From assembly GCF_900112355.1 (NCBI RefSeq), contig NZ_FOLM01000002.1, positions 510,742 through 574,741 of the forward strand: 64,000 bases of DNA, written 5' to 3'. Each line of letters begins with the position of its first letter. The first letter of the stretch is position 1. The translations under genes were made by a program, and so were the position numbers. Positions 9,498-18,386 of this stretch are shown here, in pieces. Origin of the DNA: Streptomyces aidingensis. GTDB lineage: Bacteria; Actinomycetota; Actinomycetes; Streptomycetales; Streptomycetaceae. The notes below the pieces were generated by a model. That model saw only the letters and a program-made list of their open reading frames with translations. It did no database searches and was not told the origin of the DNA.

Positions 9498-10349
9498 TCA
9501 GCCGGTGGCCGCGCCGTCGTGGCGGCCGGCCACGAAGTCCATGGCCCGCACCCGGGCGCGGGCCAGCGGCCCGTGCCAGCGCTCCTCCCGCCGCAGGGCG
9601 CGGCGCAGCTTGCGGCCCGGCTCCCCGCCGGGGCCGCGGTGGTAGCGCCGGCGCGCCCAGGGCGCCCGCGGACGGGCCAGCCGCACCGCCGTCACCAGCA
9701 GCACCACCGGAAAAAACAGTCCCACGAAGCCCGATACATATTTGCCCTTGAGCATGGTCACGGCCACCAGCGCCAGATTGAACAGGCTCAGCCCGATGTC
9801 CAGCGCCCACTCCCACGGGGTGCCCTCGCCCACCGCCTGCCCGAGGTCCCGCACCACCACCGGGCGCTCGCCGAGCAGCAGCAGGCCGATCACGGCGAGC
9901 GCGGCGAACACCGCGACCACCGAGTCCCGGCCCTCCTTGGCCCAGTAGACGTCCCGCAGCCGCAGGATCAGCGCGAACTCGTCCAGCACCAGCGCCGTAC
10001 CGATGCCGAACAGCGCGGCCGTCGCCGCCCGCCAGCCGCTCTCGGTCTGCACCGGCAGGGCGAAGCCGGTGACTCCCGCGATCACCATCAGCAGCACGCC
10101 GAACACCACATGGTGAATGTGCAGGCCCTCGGGCGGGGCGTCCTCCGGGGCCGGGTCCCGGCCTGAGCCGGAGAACTCGATGTTCCCGGGCCACCAGCTC
10201 ACCCCGGCGCGGATCATCCGGGTGGAGAAGCGGATGAACGCGAAGCCGGCCAGCATCCCGGCGAAGAGACAGAACAGCGGCAGCCGCCCGGTCTCCACCA
10301 CCGTCTGGTCGAACCACTCCCCCGGCCCGGCGGATGGCAGCGGGAACAC
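9498..10349 (-). CDS. Multispanning integral membrane protein, function unknown
   Basis: A 283-residue protein with about six hydrophobic segments (for example LPLFCLFAGMLAGFAFIRF, VVFGVLLMVIAGVTGFALPV and DSVVAVFAALAVIGLLLLG), a conserved HIHHVVFG sequence before the second segment and a highly basic C-terminal tail. I do not recognise the family beyond its occurrence in streptomycetes. The start is decided by the ribosome-binding site: GGAGGTGA lies four bases before the GTG at 10349, whereas the ATG 14 codons upstream has none. It sits between the HtrA-like protease and the LacI regulator, all on the minus strand. Confidence 0.75.
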   Translation of the reverse strand: MFPLPSAGPGEWFDQTVVETGRLPLFCLFAGMLAGFAFIRFSTRMIRAGVSWWPGNIEFSGSGRDPAPEDAPPEGLHIHHVVFGVLLMVIAGVTGFALPVQTESGWRAATAALFGIGTALVLDEFALILRLRDVYWAKEGRDSVVAVFAALAVIGLLLLGERPVVVRDLGQAVGEGTPWEWALDIGLSLFNLALVAVTMLKGKYVSGFVGLFFPVVLLVTAVRLARPRAPWARRRYHRGPGGEPGRKLRRALRREERWHGPLARARVRAMDFVAGRHDGAATG

Positions 10350-10481
10350 ACGGTCACCTCCGGCGATGAGCGGCGGAGCCCTCCATCCCATGGTGGACGG
10401 CCCGCCCCCGTGCCCGCCACCGAACGGTCCCCCGCCCGCGCCGGCCGGGCAACGGCCCGGCGCCGCGCGGCCCGGCGCGGC

Positions 10482-11507
10482 CTAGTCGCAGCCGCAGGAG
10501 CGGCGGATCTCCAGGGAGACGGGAAACTGGCGGACCCGCTCGACGGGGCCCTGCTCCGGGTTCTCCCCGACCGCCAGGGCGACCGCGGCCCGCGCCATGG
10601 CCTTGCGGTCGGAGCCGACCGTGGTCAGCGGCGGGTCGGTGAGCCCCGCCTCCTTCACATCGTCGAAGCCCACCACGGCCAGCTCGCCGGGCACGTCCAG
10701 ACGCAGCTCCCGGGCGGCGCGCAGCACGCCGATCGCCTGGTCGTCGGTGGCGCAGAAGATGGCCGGGGGCCGCCGCGGCCCGGCGAGGAAGCCCAGGGCC
10801 TCGCGGTAGGCGTCGTAGCGGTTGAAGGGTGCCTGGAAGAGGCGGCCCTCGGTGGAGCGGCCGGCCTCGGCCATGGCCCGCCGCCAGCCCTCCACATGGT
10901 CGGAGACCGGGTCGCCGACCGGGGGCGTGGTCTCGGTGCCGCCCAGGCAGGCCACATAGTCGTGGCCGTGCTCCAGCAGATGGCGGGTGGCGAGCTGGGC
11001 GCCGCCGATGTCGTCCAGCACCACGGCCACATCGTTCAGCGCGGCGAACGCCTCGGGGCGTTCGTGCAGCAGGACCACCCGGGCGTCCCAGGCCTCGATC
11101 TCGGCGGCGGCGTTCTCGCTCGGGCCCTGGCTGATCAGGATCAGTCCGGAGACCCGCATGCCGAGAAACGCCCGCAGATAGTGCACCTCGCGCTCGTCGA
11201 GGTAGTCGGAGTTGCCGACCAGCACCATCTTCCCGCGCTCGGCAGCCGCCTGCTCGACGGCGTGGGCCATCTCCGCGAAGAACGGCTGCCGGGCGTCCGG
11301 GACGATCAGCCCTATCAGGTCGGTGCGCTGCGAGGCCATGGCCTGCGCGACACGGTCCGGGCGGTAGCCCAGCTCCTTGATGGCCGCCAGTACCCGCTCG
11401 CGCGTCCCCGCGGCCACGGGACGCGGCCCATTGTTGATGACATAGCTGACCACGGCGGTGGAGGTCCCCGCCAGCCGCGCCACATCATCCCGCGTCACCT
11501 TGGCCAC
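10482..11507 (-). CDS. LacI-family transcriptional regulator
   Basis: A 341-residue repressor. The N-terminal helix-turn-helix is [20 protein letters not shown] with the hinge helix after [13 protein letters not shown], and the rest is a periplasmic-binding-protein-like ligand domain ([45 protein letters not shown]). It ends in an unusual C-terminal CGCD. No sugar transporter adjoins it, so the ligand cannot be guessed. It lies 25 bases after glnR on the same strand and could be co-transcribed with it, an arrangement I recall from S. coelicolor. Confidence 0.88.
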   Translation of the reverse strand: MAKVTRDDVARLAGTSTAVVSYVINNGPRPVAAGTRERVLAAIKELGYRPDRVAQAMASQRTDLIGLIVPDARQPFFAEMAHAVEQAAAERGKMVLVGNSDYLDEREVHYLRAFLGMRVSGLILISQGPSENAAAEIEAWDARVVLLHERPEAFAALNDVAVVLDDIGGAQLATRHLLEHGHDYVACLGGTETTPPVGDPVSDHVEGWRRAMAEAGRSTEGRLFQAPFNRYDAYREALGFLAGPRRPPAIFCATDDQAIGVLRAARELRLDVPGELAVVGFDDVKEAGLTDPPLTTVGSDRKAMARAAVALAVGENPEQGPVERVRQFPVSLEIRRSCGCD

Positions 11508-11532
11508 GGGGGGAAGTCTACGCGCAGCGCGG

Positions 11533-12297
11533 TCAGATGCGGCGGGCGGCCTGCTTGACCACCTGCTCCGCCTCGCGGGTCACCGCACGGGCCTGCTCGG
11601 CGTGCGCGCCCCGGTCCGGGTCGTGCTTCTCCGGGACGACGAAGCGGTAGCCGACGTTGCGCACGGTGCCGATCAGCGCCTCGTGCTCGGGGCCGAGCTT
11701 GGCGCGCAGCCGCCGCACGTGCACATCCACGGTGCGGGTGCCGCCGAAGTAGTCGTAGCCCCAGACCTCCTGGAGCAGCTGGGCGCGGGTGAAGACCCGG
11801 CCCGGGTGCTGGGCGAGATACTTCAGCAGCTCGAACTCCTTGAAGGTGAGGTCGAGCACCCGGCCGCGCAGCTTGGCGCTGTAGGTGGCCTCGTCGACCA
11901 CCAGGTCGCCGTTGCGGATCTCCATCGGGCTGTCGTCGGCGACGAGCTGCTGGCGGCCCACGGCCAGCCGCAGCCGGGCCTCGACCTCGGCCGGGCCGGC
12001 CGTGTCGAGGACCACATCGTCCACGCCCCAGTCGGCGGTGACCGCGGCCAGGCCGCCCTCGGTGACGATCAGCACCAGCGGGGCGCCGGGGCCGGTGGAG
12101 CGGATGAGCTGGCAGAGCGAGCGGACCTGCGGCAGATCACGGCGGCCGTCGATGAGGATCACATCGGCGTTCGGGGCGTCCACCAGCGCCGGGCCTTCGG
12201 CCGGTGCCACCCGCACGTTGTGCAGCAGAAGTTCGAGGGCGGGGAGAACTTGTGCGGACGGCTGGAGGGCGTTGGTCAGCAGCAGAAGTGAACTCAT
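11533..12297 (-). CDS. glnR: GlnR, global nitrogen regulator
   Basis: A 254-residue OmpR-type regulator that controls ammonium assimilation genes (glutamine synthetase, ammonium transport, nitrite reduction and others). The start [20 protein letters not shown] and the winged-helix region ([40 protein letters not shown]) match Streptomyces GlnR closely. The receiver-like domain is atypical and there is no partner kinase, as is known for GlnR. The C-terminal tail (residues about 225-254) is charged and divergent. A Shine-Dalgarno-like GGAAGG precedes the ATG. A terminator-like hairpin with a U-rich 3' side lies at the probable 5' end of its mRNA (see 12403-12446). Confidence 0.95.
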   Translation of the reverse strand: MSSLLLLTNALQPSAQVLPALELLLHNVRVAPAEGPALVDAPNADVILIDGRRDLPQVRSLCQLIRSTGPGAPLVLIVTEGGLAAVTADWGVDDVVLDTAGPAEVEARLRLAVGRQQLVADDSPMEIRNGDLVVDEATYSAKLRGRVLDLTFKEFELLKYLAQHPGRVFTRAQLLQEVWGYDYFGGTRTVDVHVRRLRAKLGPEHEALIGTVRNVGYRFVVPEKHDPDRGAHAEQARAVTREAEQVVKQAARRI

Positions 12298-12402
12298 GGC
12301 GGGAGCATTCCTTCCTCGGTCCCGGGGAGCGGTGGACGGTTGGCAGCTCTGCCGTTGAAGCCCTGGTCCGGCACGGGGTGACGCTACGGCCGGGGCCGCT
12401 CT

Positions 12403-12446
12403 CAAAGCACAAAAGGACCCTGGGTGGCTTCGGTGCCCGGGTCCTT
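12403..12446 (-). terminator. Terminator-like hairpin in the glnR upstream region
   Basis: AAGGACCC (12413-12420) pairs with GGGTCCTT (12439-12446); an inner GGC/GCC stem closes a TTCGGT-type loop. Read on the minus strand, the hairpin is followed by TTTTGTGCTTTG. A TATGCT hexamer (minus strand, 12462 to 12457) would start transcription near 12450, placing the hairpin at the very 5' end of glnR mRNA as an attenuator or stabilising stem. The rest of 12298-12653 shows no gene. Confidence 0.5.
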
Positions 12447-12653
12447 CGTGTTCCGAAGCATAGCGGACCCGGGGAAGAATGCGCAGGGTCTGCGTCACAG
12501 TCCGGACACCGGGAGGACATCTGGGTGCGCCGGGGGCTCTCCGCGGGCGCCGCGGCACCGGCGGCCGGCCGGGAGGGGCGATGATGGGGGCACATGTCCG
12601 TAACGCGGCGACGGCGGCGCGGCAGGCAGGACGGCGAGGAGCGGGAGGCACTG

Positions 12654-12920
12654 ATGGCGAGCGGCACGATCCGGTACTGGGCGGCGGCCAAGGCCGCGAC
12701 GGGTACGGCGGCGGAGAGATACGACGCCGCGACGCTCGCGGACCTGCTCGACCAGGCGCGCAAGGAGCACGCCCACCAGCCGGACTTCGAGCGGGTGCTG
12801 GCCCGCTGCTCGTTCCTGGTGAACGAGCGGCAGGTGGGCGACCGGCCGCACGAGTCCGTGGAGCTGTCCGAGGGGTGGACGGTCGAGGTGCTCCCGCCGT
12901 TCGCCGGCGGTGCCCGGTGA
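12654..12920 (+). CDS. MoaD/ThiS-family sulfur-carrier-like protein
   Basis: An 88-residue beta-grasp protein of the MoaD/ThiS superfamily. These become thiocarboxylated at a C-terminal Gly-Gly and donate sulfur in molybdopterin, thiamine or cysteine synthesis. The sequence begins [17 protein letters not shown] and ends PPFAGGAR, so the diglycine is followed by two more residues rather than forming the terminus. Carriers of this kind (for example QbsE) are matured by a JAMM protease. GGGAGG sits six bases before the chosen ATG; an upstream in-frame ATG (12594) lacks this. No E1-like partner is nearby. Confidence 0.75.
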   Translation: MASGTIRYWAAAKAATGTAAERYDAATLADLLDQARKEHAHQPDFERVLARCSFLVNERQVGDRPHESVELSEGWTVEVLPPFAGGAR

Positions 12921-12967
12921 GCCGGCACCGGCGCCCGCCGGGGACGGGCGGGCCATTCTCGCGGCAT

Positions 12968-13927
12968 ATGACCGGTATGCAGTCCGGGACGGCCCCGGCC
13001 GGCCGGCCCGCCGCGGCTGACGGCGGCGGCCCGCGCCTGCTGCCGGGCCAGCACGGCGGCACGGACGGTGCGGACGGCGCTGCGCACGGTGCGGCGGACG
13101 GCGGCGGTGTCGCGGCTCCGGAGCGGCCCTCCCGCGCCCCCGCCCGGGGCCCGGTGCGCGAGGGCTCGCCGGTCATTCCGCCGGGGGCCGGCCCGGCCGT
13201 GCTCACCGCCGCGCTGGCGGTGACGGCCGCGGCGGCGGCGCAGTGGGGCCAGGCCGCGCTGCTGCCCGCCGTGCTGCTGCTCCAGGCGGTGACCTCGGCC
13301 GGCTGGTTCCGGCTGAACGGCATGTGGCCGGCCCGGCAGGGCATCGCGCTGGCCTTCGCCGCCGGGGTGACCGCGGACGCGGCCGTGCTGGCCGGCGGCC
13401 GGGACCACGCCGACGCGGCGCTGCTGGGCACCCTGGGCGTCTGGTTCCTGCTGGTGATCGTCAACCAGATGCGGCACCGGGGCTCCGGGGAGGAGCGGAT
13501 GGACGCGCTGACCGCGACCGCCGCCGCCACCGTGCTGACCGTGCTGGCCGGCAGCCTGCTGGCGGCCGGGCAGGTCGCGGCGGAGGTGGTGACCTTCGGC
13601 GCCCTCGGGGTGGCGGTGGCGGTGCTGGTCCGGGCGGCGGTGCCGGACCGGGGCGGCCGGGCGGCGCGGGCCTGGGTCGGTCTGCTCGGCCCGGCCGCGG
13701 CGGTGCTGGCCGCCGCCGCGGTCGCACAGCTCGCGGCGCGGATCGCCGGGCACGACCTGGACCACGGGCTGCTGCTGGGCGCGGCGGCGGGCTGCTGCGC
13801 GGTGCTGGGGCTGCGGGTGGCCAGTTATGACTGGCCGTCCCGGTTCGTGCACTTCACGGCGGGGGTGGCGCTGCCGCTGACCGCCGCCGCGCCGGTGCTG
13901 TACGGGCTGGCCCGGCTGCTGCACTGA
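12968..13927 (+). CDS. Multispanning membrane protein, function unknown
   Basis: A 319-residue protein. About 70 residues of Gly/Ala/Pro-rich disordered sequence precede roughly seven to eight hydrophobic segments ([58 protein letters not shown], and so on). There is no recognisable catalytic motif, and the length of the spans suits an integral inner-membrane protein. It begins 47 bases after the MoaD-like gene and may share its transcript. I choose the ATG at 12968 because upstream in-frame sequence overlaps the MoaD-like gene. Confidence 0.7.
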   Translation: MTGMQSGTAPAGRPAAADGGGPRLLPGQHGGTDGADGAAHGAADGGGVAAPERPSRAPARGPVREGSPVIPPGAGPAVLTAALAVTAAAAAQWGQAALLPAVLLLQAVTSAGWFRLNGMWPARQGIALAFAAGVTADAAVLAGGRDHADAALLGTLGVWFLLVIVNQMRHRGSGEERMDALTATAAATVLTVLAGSLLAAGQVAAEVVTFGALGVAVAVLVRAAVPDRGGRAARAWVGLLGPAAAVLAAAAVAQLAARIAGHDLDHGLLLGAAAGCCAVLGLRVASYDWPSRFVHFTAGVALPLTAAAPVLYGLARLLH

Positions 13928-14079
13928 CCGGCCCCGCGGCGGGGGCGGCGCTCCTGTAACGAGCCTGCTGCAAGCTTCCGGGCCTCCCGCGATGACCGGG
14001 GGCCTTCGGGTTACGCTCGCCGACGGCCGTTCCGCCGACGATCACCGGCCGTCGATCCACTGGGGGGAACCCGACCACC

Positions 14080-14811
14080 ATGCGTGCGCTGCGAATATCC
14101 CTGATCCTGCTCGTCGTGTTCGGTGTCCTGTTCACGGTCGCCGACCGGCTGTCGCTCATGTTCGCCGAGGGCGAGGTGGCCACCCGGGCCCGGTCCGGTC
14201 TGGGGCTGGAGTCGGAGCCCGGCGTCTCGATCAAGGGCTTTCCGTTCCTCACCCAGTTGCTGGGCAAGCGGATCGACCATGTCGAGCTGGACATCAGCGA
14301 CTACGGCGTGGAGCTGGACGGGCGGCAGACCCGGCTGGAGGATCTGAGCATCGAGCTGCGCAACACCAGGATCGCCGGCGACTTCTCCGGCGCCCGGGCG
14401 GAGCGGGCCTCGGGCACCGGCGTGCTCGGCTACCGGGAGCTGGGCGAGCTGGCCACCCAGGAGGTCAAGGAGGTCCACGACTCGCTGGCGGTGGAGTTCG
14501 GCTACGCGGGCGAGGGCCAGGTGATCATCCAGGTCACCGTGCTGGGTCAGAAGCTGGTCCCGGAGATGACCGCCGATCTGGTGCTGCACGAGGAGAGCCA
14601 GCTGGTGCAGCTCAAGGTGGACGAGATTCCCTCGCTGGACGGGCTGCCGCTGGTCGGGAGCGGGCTGGAGGACCAGCTCCGGGAGTGGGTGGACCGGGAG
14701 CGGGAGATCCGGGGCCTGCCGGAGGGGCTGTCCCTGGACGGTGTGGAGGCCGCGGAGAACGGGGTGAACCTCGCGGTGACCGGCACGGACGTCGGCCTCG
14801 ACGGGGCCTGA
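14080..14811 (+). CDS. DUF2993 lipid-binding protein (LmeA-like)
   Basis: A 243-residue exported protein. A hydrophobic N-terminal segment (LRISLILLVVFGVLFTVADRL) acts as an uncleaved anchor or signal. The rest is the DUF2993 domain of alternating strands (FPFLTQLLGKRIDHVELDIS, VIIQVTVLGQKLVPEMTADL). Relatives such as mycobacterial LmeA are TULIP-like proteins of the envelope that bind phospholipids. There are no catalytic residues to cite. It is monocistronic, with a hairpin terminator about 80 bases downstream. Confidence 0.83.
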   Translation: MRALRISLILLVVFGVLFTVADRLSLMFAEGEVATRARSGLGLESEPGVSIKGFPFLTQLLGKRIDHVELDISDYGVELDGRQTRLEDLSIELRNTRIAGDFSGARAERASGTGVLGYRELGELATQEVKEVHDSLAVEFGYAGEGQVIIQVTVLGQKLVPEMTADLVLHEESQLVQLKVDEIPSLDGLPLVGSGLEDQLREWVDREREIRGLPEGLSLDGVEAAENGVNLAVTGTDVGLDGA

Positions 14812-14890
14812 GCCCTGCACGGGGCCGGACGGCCGGCCGCGCGGCACCCCGCCCGTCCGGATGCTGAGACGTCCCCTTCCATGACGCCGC

Positions 14891-14920
14891 ACCCCCGGTG
14901 GACACTGGTCCGCCGGGGGT
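14891..14920 (+). terminator. Hairpin terminator between the DUF2993 gene and the cysA leader
   Basis: ACCCCCGG-T-GGAC (14891-14903) pairs with GTCC-G-CCGGGGGT (14908-14920) with one U-G wobble and a 4-base loop. It insulates the downstream cysteine-leader promoter. Confidence 0.7.
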
Positions 14921-15000
14921 TCCGCGTCCCCCGGAGGAGCGCTCGCGGCCCCCATGATCCCAGATTGCAGACAGAATCGTCTCACCATCCGGAACGCCGG

Positions 15001-15029
15001 TGACATGGGCGCCCCGGGGTCCGTACGAT
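15001..15029 (+). promoter_or_regulatory. Promoter of the cysteine-leader/cysA transcript
   Basis: TGACAT (15001-15006), a 17-bp spacer and TACGAT (15024-15029) make a near-consensus vegetative promoter. The expected start site coincides with the ATG of the leader peptide at 15037, so that peptide would be translated leaderless. Confidence 0.7.
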
Positions 15030-15036
15030 CGCCGTC

Positions 15037-15120
15037 ATGATGCGACAGGCGGATCTCACCAAGCGACGGGCAGTCGACCTTTGCCGCGTCGCCGCCATGC
15101 TCTGTCGTCCCGCCGCCTGA
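15037..15120 (+). CDS. Leaderless 27-residue cysteine-containing leader peptide
   Basis: The open frame encodes MMRQADLTKRRAVDLCRVAA followed by MLCRPAA. It matches a group of short actinobacterial 'putative leader peptides' with a VDLCR...LCR core found in front of sulfur-assimilation genes. The two Cys codons lie at residues 16 and 23. Ribosome stalling there under cysteine shortage could alter folding of the downstream RNA, as shown for polycysteine upstream ORFs in mycobacteria. The frame starts exactly at the predicted transcript 5' end and stops 127 bases before the sulfurtransferase gene. Confidence 0.75.
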   Translation: MMRQADLTKRRAVDLCRVAAMLCRPAA

Positions 15121-15143
15121 CGGCCTTCTTCCATCCCCCGCGT

Positions 15144-15208
15144 GGTGACCCCGCGCCCCTTCCCTGCCCGGACGGGGGCACGCGCCGTGCCGCCACGCCC
15201 CGGTCACC
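15144..15208 (+). promoter_or_regulatory. Candidate attenuator structure between the leader peptide and cysA
   Basis: GGTGACC (15144-15150) can pair with GGTCACC (15202-15208), and inside it GGCACG (15177-15182) pairs with CGTGCC (15186-15191). The alternative folds just after a Cys-rich leader peptide are what attenuation control would require. No folding energies were computed. Confidence 0.4.
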
Positions 15209-15247
15209 CCGCCCGCAGAACCCGCCCAGCGCCGAAGGAGTACAGAC

Positions 15248-16087
15248 ATGAGCCGCAGTGACGTCCTGGTGGACGCCGACTGGGTCGAGAAGCACCTGGA
15301 CGACGCCAATGTCGTCATCGTGGAGGTCGACGAGGACACCTCGGCCTACGACCGCAACCACATCCGCAACGCCGTCCGCATCGACTGGAAGCAGGACCTT
15401 CAGGACCCGGTCCGCCGGGACTTCGTGGACCAGGCCGGCTTCGAGAAGCTTCTCTCCGCCAAGGGCATCGCCAACGAGCACACCGTGGTGCTGTACGGCG
15501 GCAACAACAACTGGTTCGCCGCCTACGCCTACTGGTACTTCAAGCTCTACGGCCACCAGGACGTCCGGCTGCTGGACGGCGGCCGGAAGAAGTGGGAGCT
15601 GGACTCCCGCCAGCTCGTCGCCGAGGTCCCCGAGCGCCCGGCCACCGTCTACCGGGCCAAGCCCCAGGACAGCTCCATCCGCGCCTTCCGGGACGATGTG
15701 GTGGCCGCCATCGGCAGCCAGAACCTGGTCGACGTCCGCTCCCCCGACGAGTTCAGCGGCAAGCTGCTGGCCCCGGCCCACCTCCCGCAGGAGCAGTCGC
15801 AGCGCCCCGGCCATGTGCCGAGCGCCCGCAACATCCCGTGGTCGAAGTCGGCCAACGACGACGGCACCTTCAAGTCCGACGAGGAACTGAAGGAGCTGTA
15901 CGAGCAGGAGGGCGTGGACCTGGCCAAGGACACCATCGCCTACTGCCGCATCGGCGAGCGCTCCGCCCACACCTGGTTTGTGCTGCACGAGCTGCTGGGC
16001 CAGCCGAACGTGAAGAACTACGACGGCTCCTGGACCGAGTACGGCTCGCTGGTCGGCGTGCCGATCGAGCTCGGCGCCAACGACTGA
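15248..16087 (+). CDS. cysA: Thiosulfate sulfurtransferase (rhodanese)
   Basis: A 279-residue two-domain rhodanese that moves a sulfane sulfur from thiosulfate to an acceptor such as cyanide or protein thiols. The N-terminal domain (VLVDADWVEKHLDD) lacks the catalytic Cys; the C-terminal domain holds it in the loop YCRIGERSAHTWFVL near residue 237, the form seen in actinobacterial CysA/SseA-type enzymes. A clear Shine-Dalgarno (GAAGGAG) lies before the ATG. It is preceded by the cysteine leader and followed 76 bases later by the DUF1416 gene, with which it is widely paired, so control by cysteine supply is expected. Confidence 0.92.
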   Translation: MSRSDVLVDADWVEKHLDDANVVIVEVDEDTSAYDRNHIRNAVRIDWKQDLQDPVRRDFVDQAGFEKLLSAKGIANEHTVVLYGGNNNWFAAYAYWYFKLYGHQDVRLLDGGRKKWELDSRQLVAEVPERPATVYRAKPQDSSIRAFRDDVVAAIGSQNLVDVRSPDEFSGKLLAPAHLPQEQSQRPGHVPSARNIPWSKSANDDGTFKSDEELKELYEQEGVDLAKDTIAYCRIGERSAHTWFVLHELLGQPNVKNYDGSWTEYGSLVGVPIELGAND

Positions 16088-16163
16088 CCCACCCACCGGC
16101 CCCGGAGGCGGCGCAGCCCCGGGAGACACGTCAGAGACGTCAGAAGACAAGGACGACACTGCC

Positions 16164-16451
16164 ATGTGCGGAGCACAGCCAGGCGGCCCGGACGCCTCCA
16201 CCATCAAGCCCGGCGAGACCACCATCCAGGGTTCCGTCACCCGCGACGGCGAGCCGGTGACCGGCTACGTCCGGCTGCTGGACAACACCGGTGAGTTCAC
16301 CGCGGAGGTGCCCACCTCCGCCACCGGACAGTTCCGTTTCTACGCCGCCGAGGGCACCTGGACCCTGCGGGCACTGGTGCCCGGCGGCACCGCGGACCGC
16401 ACGGTCGTCGCCCAGCAGGGCGGCACCGTGGACATCGCCATCGCGGTCTGA
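16164..16451 (+). CDS. DUF1416 protein of the sulfurtransferase operon
   Basis: A 95-residue beta-rich protein starting MCGAQPGGPDASTIKPGE. It belongs to DUF1416, a transthyretin/carboxypeptidase-regulatory-like fold (SVTRDGEPVTGYVRLLDNTG). The family is almost always encoded directly after the rhodanese gene in actinobacteria, so it probably assists sulfur transfer, possibly through the invariant Cys at residue 2, but no activity is established. No signal peptide is visible. It is the last gene of the operon; a 19-bp perfect hairpin follows. Confidence 0.88.
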   Translation: MCGAQPGGPDASTIKPGETTIQGSVTRDGEPVTGYVRLLDNTGEFTAEVPTSATGQFRFYAAEGTWTLRALVPGGTADRTVVAQQGGTVDIAIAV

Positions 16452-16498
16452 GAGCGCGGCGCCCGGCCGGACGGCGGTCCGGACCCGAGAAGCACGGC

Positions 16499-16543
16499 GA
16501 GGGCCGTGCCGCCGGGGGGATCCTCCCCGGCGGCACGGCCCTC
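16499..16543 (+). terminator. Strong hairpin terminator of the cysA operon
   Basis: A perfect 19-bp stem (16499-16517 with 16525-16543) with a GGATCCT loop begins 48 bases after the DUF1416 stop codon. Confidence 0.88.
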
Positions 16544-16671
16544 GGGCGTTCCCGGACCCGCCGCTCCGTGTCCCATGCGTCACCTTCGCAACCGGATCGT
16601 GATCATGTGCCGTACAACCGGGCAGCTCACCGGCCGGTCTGACCCCGCGTACCGCACCGTGGAGGTCACCG

Positions 16672-17592
16672 ATGGAACCGGCGCACCGGCCGCCGCCCGC
16701 CCCCGCTTCACCGCCCCAGCCGCCGCCCCCGGCACCGCCCGCACCACCGCCGCCGCCCGCAACGCCGCCGCCGCCCGCAACGCCGCCGCCCACGCCGGCG
16801 GCGCCCGCGCCCGCCCCGCCGGCCCCGTCCCCGTTCCCGTCCTCGGGCAGGCCGCCCCGCCGCTGGGGACGCACCCTCGCCCTGCTGGCCGCCGCGCTGC
16901 TGCTGGGCACCGTCACCGGAGTCGCCGCCGGCTACACCGTGCAGGCCGACCGTGACCCCACCCCGCTGCCGCCGCTCGCCCAGGCCGGGCTGGCCTATCC
17001 CGCCGAGCCCGCCACCGAGGAGGAGCTGCCGCCCGCCCTCACCGAGGAGGAGGACCTGCGGCTGCGCCACGACGGCGATCTGCGCGAGCTGCTGCTCGAT
17101 CCCCCGGAGGGAGCCGAGGAGCCGTTCATGCCCGTCGGCACGGACGGCTGGGTGGACCTCCAGGAGTACAGCGAGGGCTTCCAGCACCCTGACGAGATGT
17201 TCGACGCCCACCTCGCCGACGATGTCCGGCGGGTCGCGGTCGCCCAGTGGGCGGAGGACGAGTTCCGCGAGACCGAGATCTACCTGGTCCAGTTCCGGGA
17301 GGTCGCCGACCTGCGCTCCCTCGCCTACCTGGGCGAGCAGCAGTTCACCATGAGTTCCACGGATCTCGCCGGTCACAACGGCGAGGCGCTGGAGGGCGAT
17401 GTCAACGCCCGCTACTACCTCTGGGACCGGACCTTCGAGGAACCCGGCTACTACCCCTACACCGTCTACAGCGCCCGGGTACTGGCCCAGCGCGGGGACA
17501 TCGTGCTGGACATCTTCGTGACCGACTTCGACCGGGAGATCAGCGAGAAGTCGGTGCTGGAACTCGCCAAGCGTCAGTTGGAGCTGCTGTGA
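16672..17592 (+). CDS. Pro-rich membrane-anchored protein, first of a three-gene family
   Basis: A 306-residue protein. Residues 1-60 are almost entirely Pro and Ala, encoded partly by 15-bp tandem repeats near 16751-16785. One membrane segment follows (TLALLAAALLLGTVTGVAAG), then an acidic extracellular domain of about 210 residues. That domain contains HDGDLRELLLDPPEGAEEPF and DGWVDLQEYS, motifs shared with the third gene of the cluster. No enzyme signature is seen. The next gene starts inside its stop codon (GTGA), so the three are translationally coupled. Function unknown. Confidence 0.75.
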   Translation: MEPAHRPPPAPASPPQPPPPAPPAPPPPPATPPPPATPPPTPAAPAPAPPAPSPFPSSGRPPRRWGRTLALLAAALLLGTVTGVAAGYTVQADRDPTPLPPLAQAGLAYPAEPATEEELPPALTEEEDLRLRHDGDLRELLLDPPEGAEEPFMPVGTDGWVDLQEYSEGFQHPDEMFDAHLADDVRRVAVAQWAEDEFRETEIYLVQFREVADLRSLAYLGEQQFTMSSTDLAGHNGEALEGDVNARYYLWDRTFEEPGYYPYTVYSARVLAQRGDIVLDIFVTDFDREISEKSVLELAKRQLELL

Positions 17593-18386
17593 TCCGCCGC
17601 ATTCTGCTCTTCGCGCTGGCCGCGCTGCTGGTGCTCGGCCTGGCCGGCGGCGGTCTGCTGTACACCCGGACCGTGGTGGACGGGGCCGACCTCGCCGCGC
17701 CGGTGGAGCACGGAGTGGAAGAACTCGCCGGCGCCTCCCACCGGGGCGACGACGGCCGGAGCTATCCGCGCGGCCGGGACCACACCGAGCTGAGCGCCCT
17801 GCTGCTGCCCGTTCCGACCGCCTACCACCCCGGCCCGGACATCGGCGAATGGGGCAATGACGCGGAGATCCCCGGCGAGGAGGCCACCGCGATCCTCAAG
17901 GACAGCGTGGCCGAGATGCCGCGCGAGTTCCGCAAGGAGTTCCACGACTACGCCGACGGCCTGAAGCTGGAGGGGGTGGCCCTGCGCAGCTACGCCAGCC
18001 GCAATCACTCCTTCGTCGCGGAGATCTCGATCACCGCCTACGGCTCGGACCAGGGCGCCGCGGACCACCATGACCGGCTGTCCGGGCTGGCCGGGGAACT
18101 CGACCTGTTCCGCGAGGGGCCCACTCTCGACGACTATCCGGACGCCCTCTGCTACCTCCAGCCCCAGGGCGAGGAGCTGCTGCGCTTCCTCGACATCGAC
18201 CCGGCCGACGTGGACCTGTCGGAGATGCCGGAGCCGGAGCTGGACTCCCTGTGGTGCTCCGTCCCCTTCGGGCCGTACCACGTGGAGCTGGAGGCATACG
18301 GCGTGCTGCCCCTGGCGAAGAAGCCGATCACCGGCCTGCTCACCGACCAGCTCGATCACCTTGAGGCACCGGGAACCTTCATATGA
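17589..18386 (+). CDS. Membrane-anchored protein, second of the three-gene family
   Basis: A 265-residue protein beginning at a GTG that overlaps the previous stop codon by four bases. An N-terminal hydrophobic segment (ILLFALAALLVLGLAGGGLL) serves as signal anchor, and the rest is acidic and extracellular. HTELSALLLPVPTAYHPGPD corresponds to the shared D/ELxxLLL-x-P motif of its neighbours. Two cysteines (in DALCYLQPQG and LDSLWCSVPF) could form a disulfide outside the cell. Its stop overlaps the start of the third gene (ATGA). Function unknown. Confidence 0.72.
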   Translation: MIRRILLFALAALLVLGLAGGGLLYTRTVVDGADLAAPVEHGVEELAGASHRGDDGRSYPRGRDHTELSALLLPVPTAYHPGPDIGEWGNDAEIPGEEATAILKDSVAEMPREFRKEFHDYADGLKLEGVALRSYASRNHSFVAEISITAYGSDQGAADHHDRLSGLAGELDLFREGPTLDDYPDALCYLQPQGEELLRFLDIDPADVDLSEMPEPELDSLWCSVPFGPYHVELEAYGVLPLAKKPITGLLTDQLDHLEAPGTFI

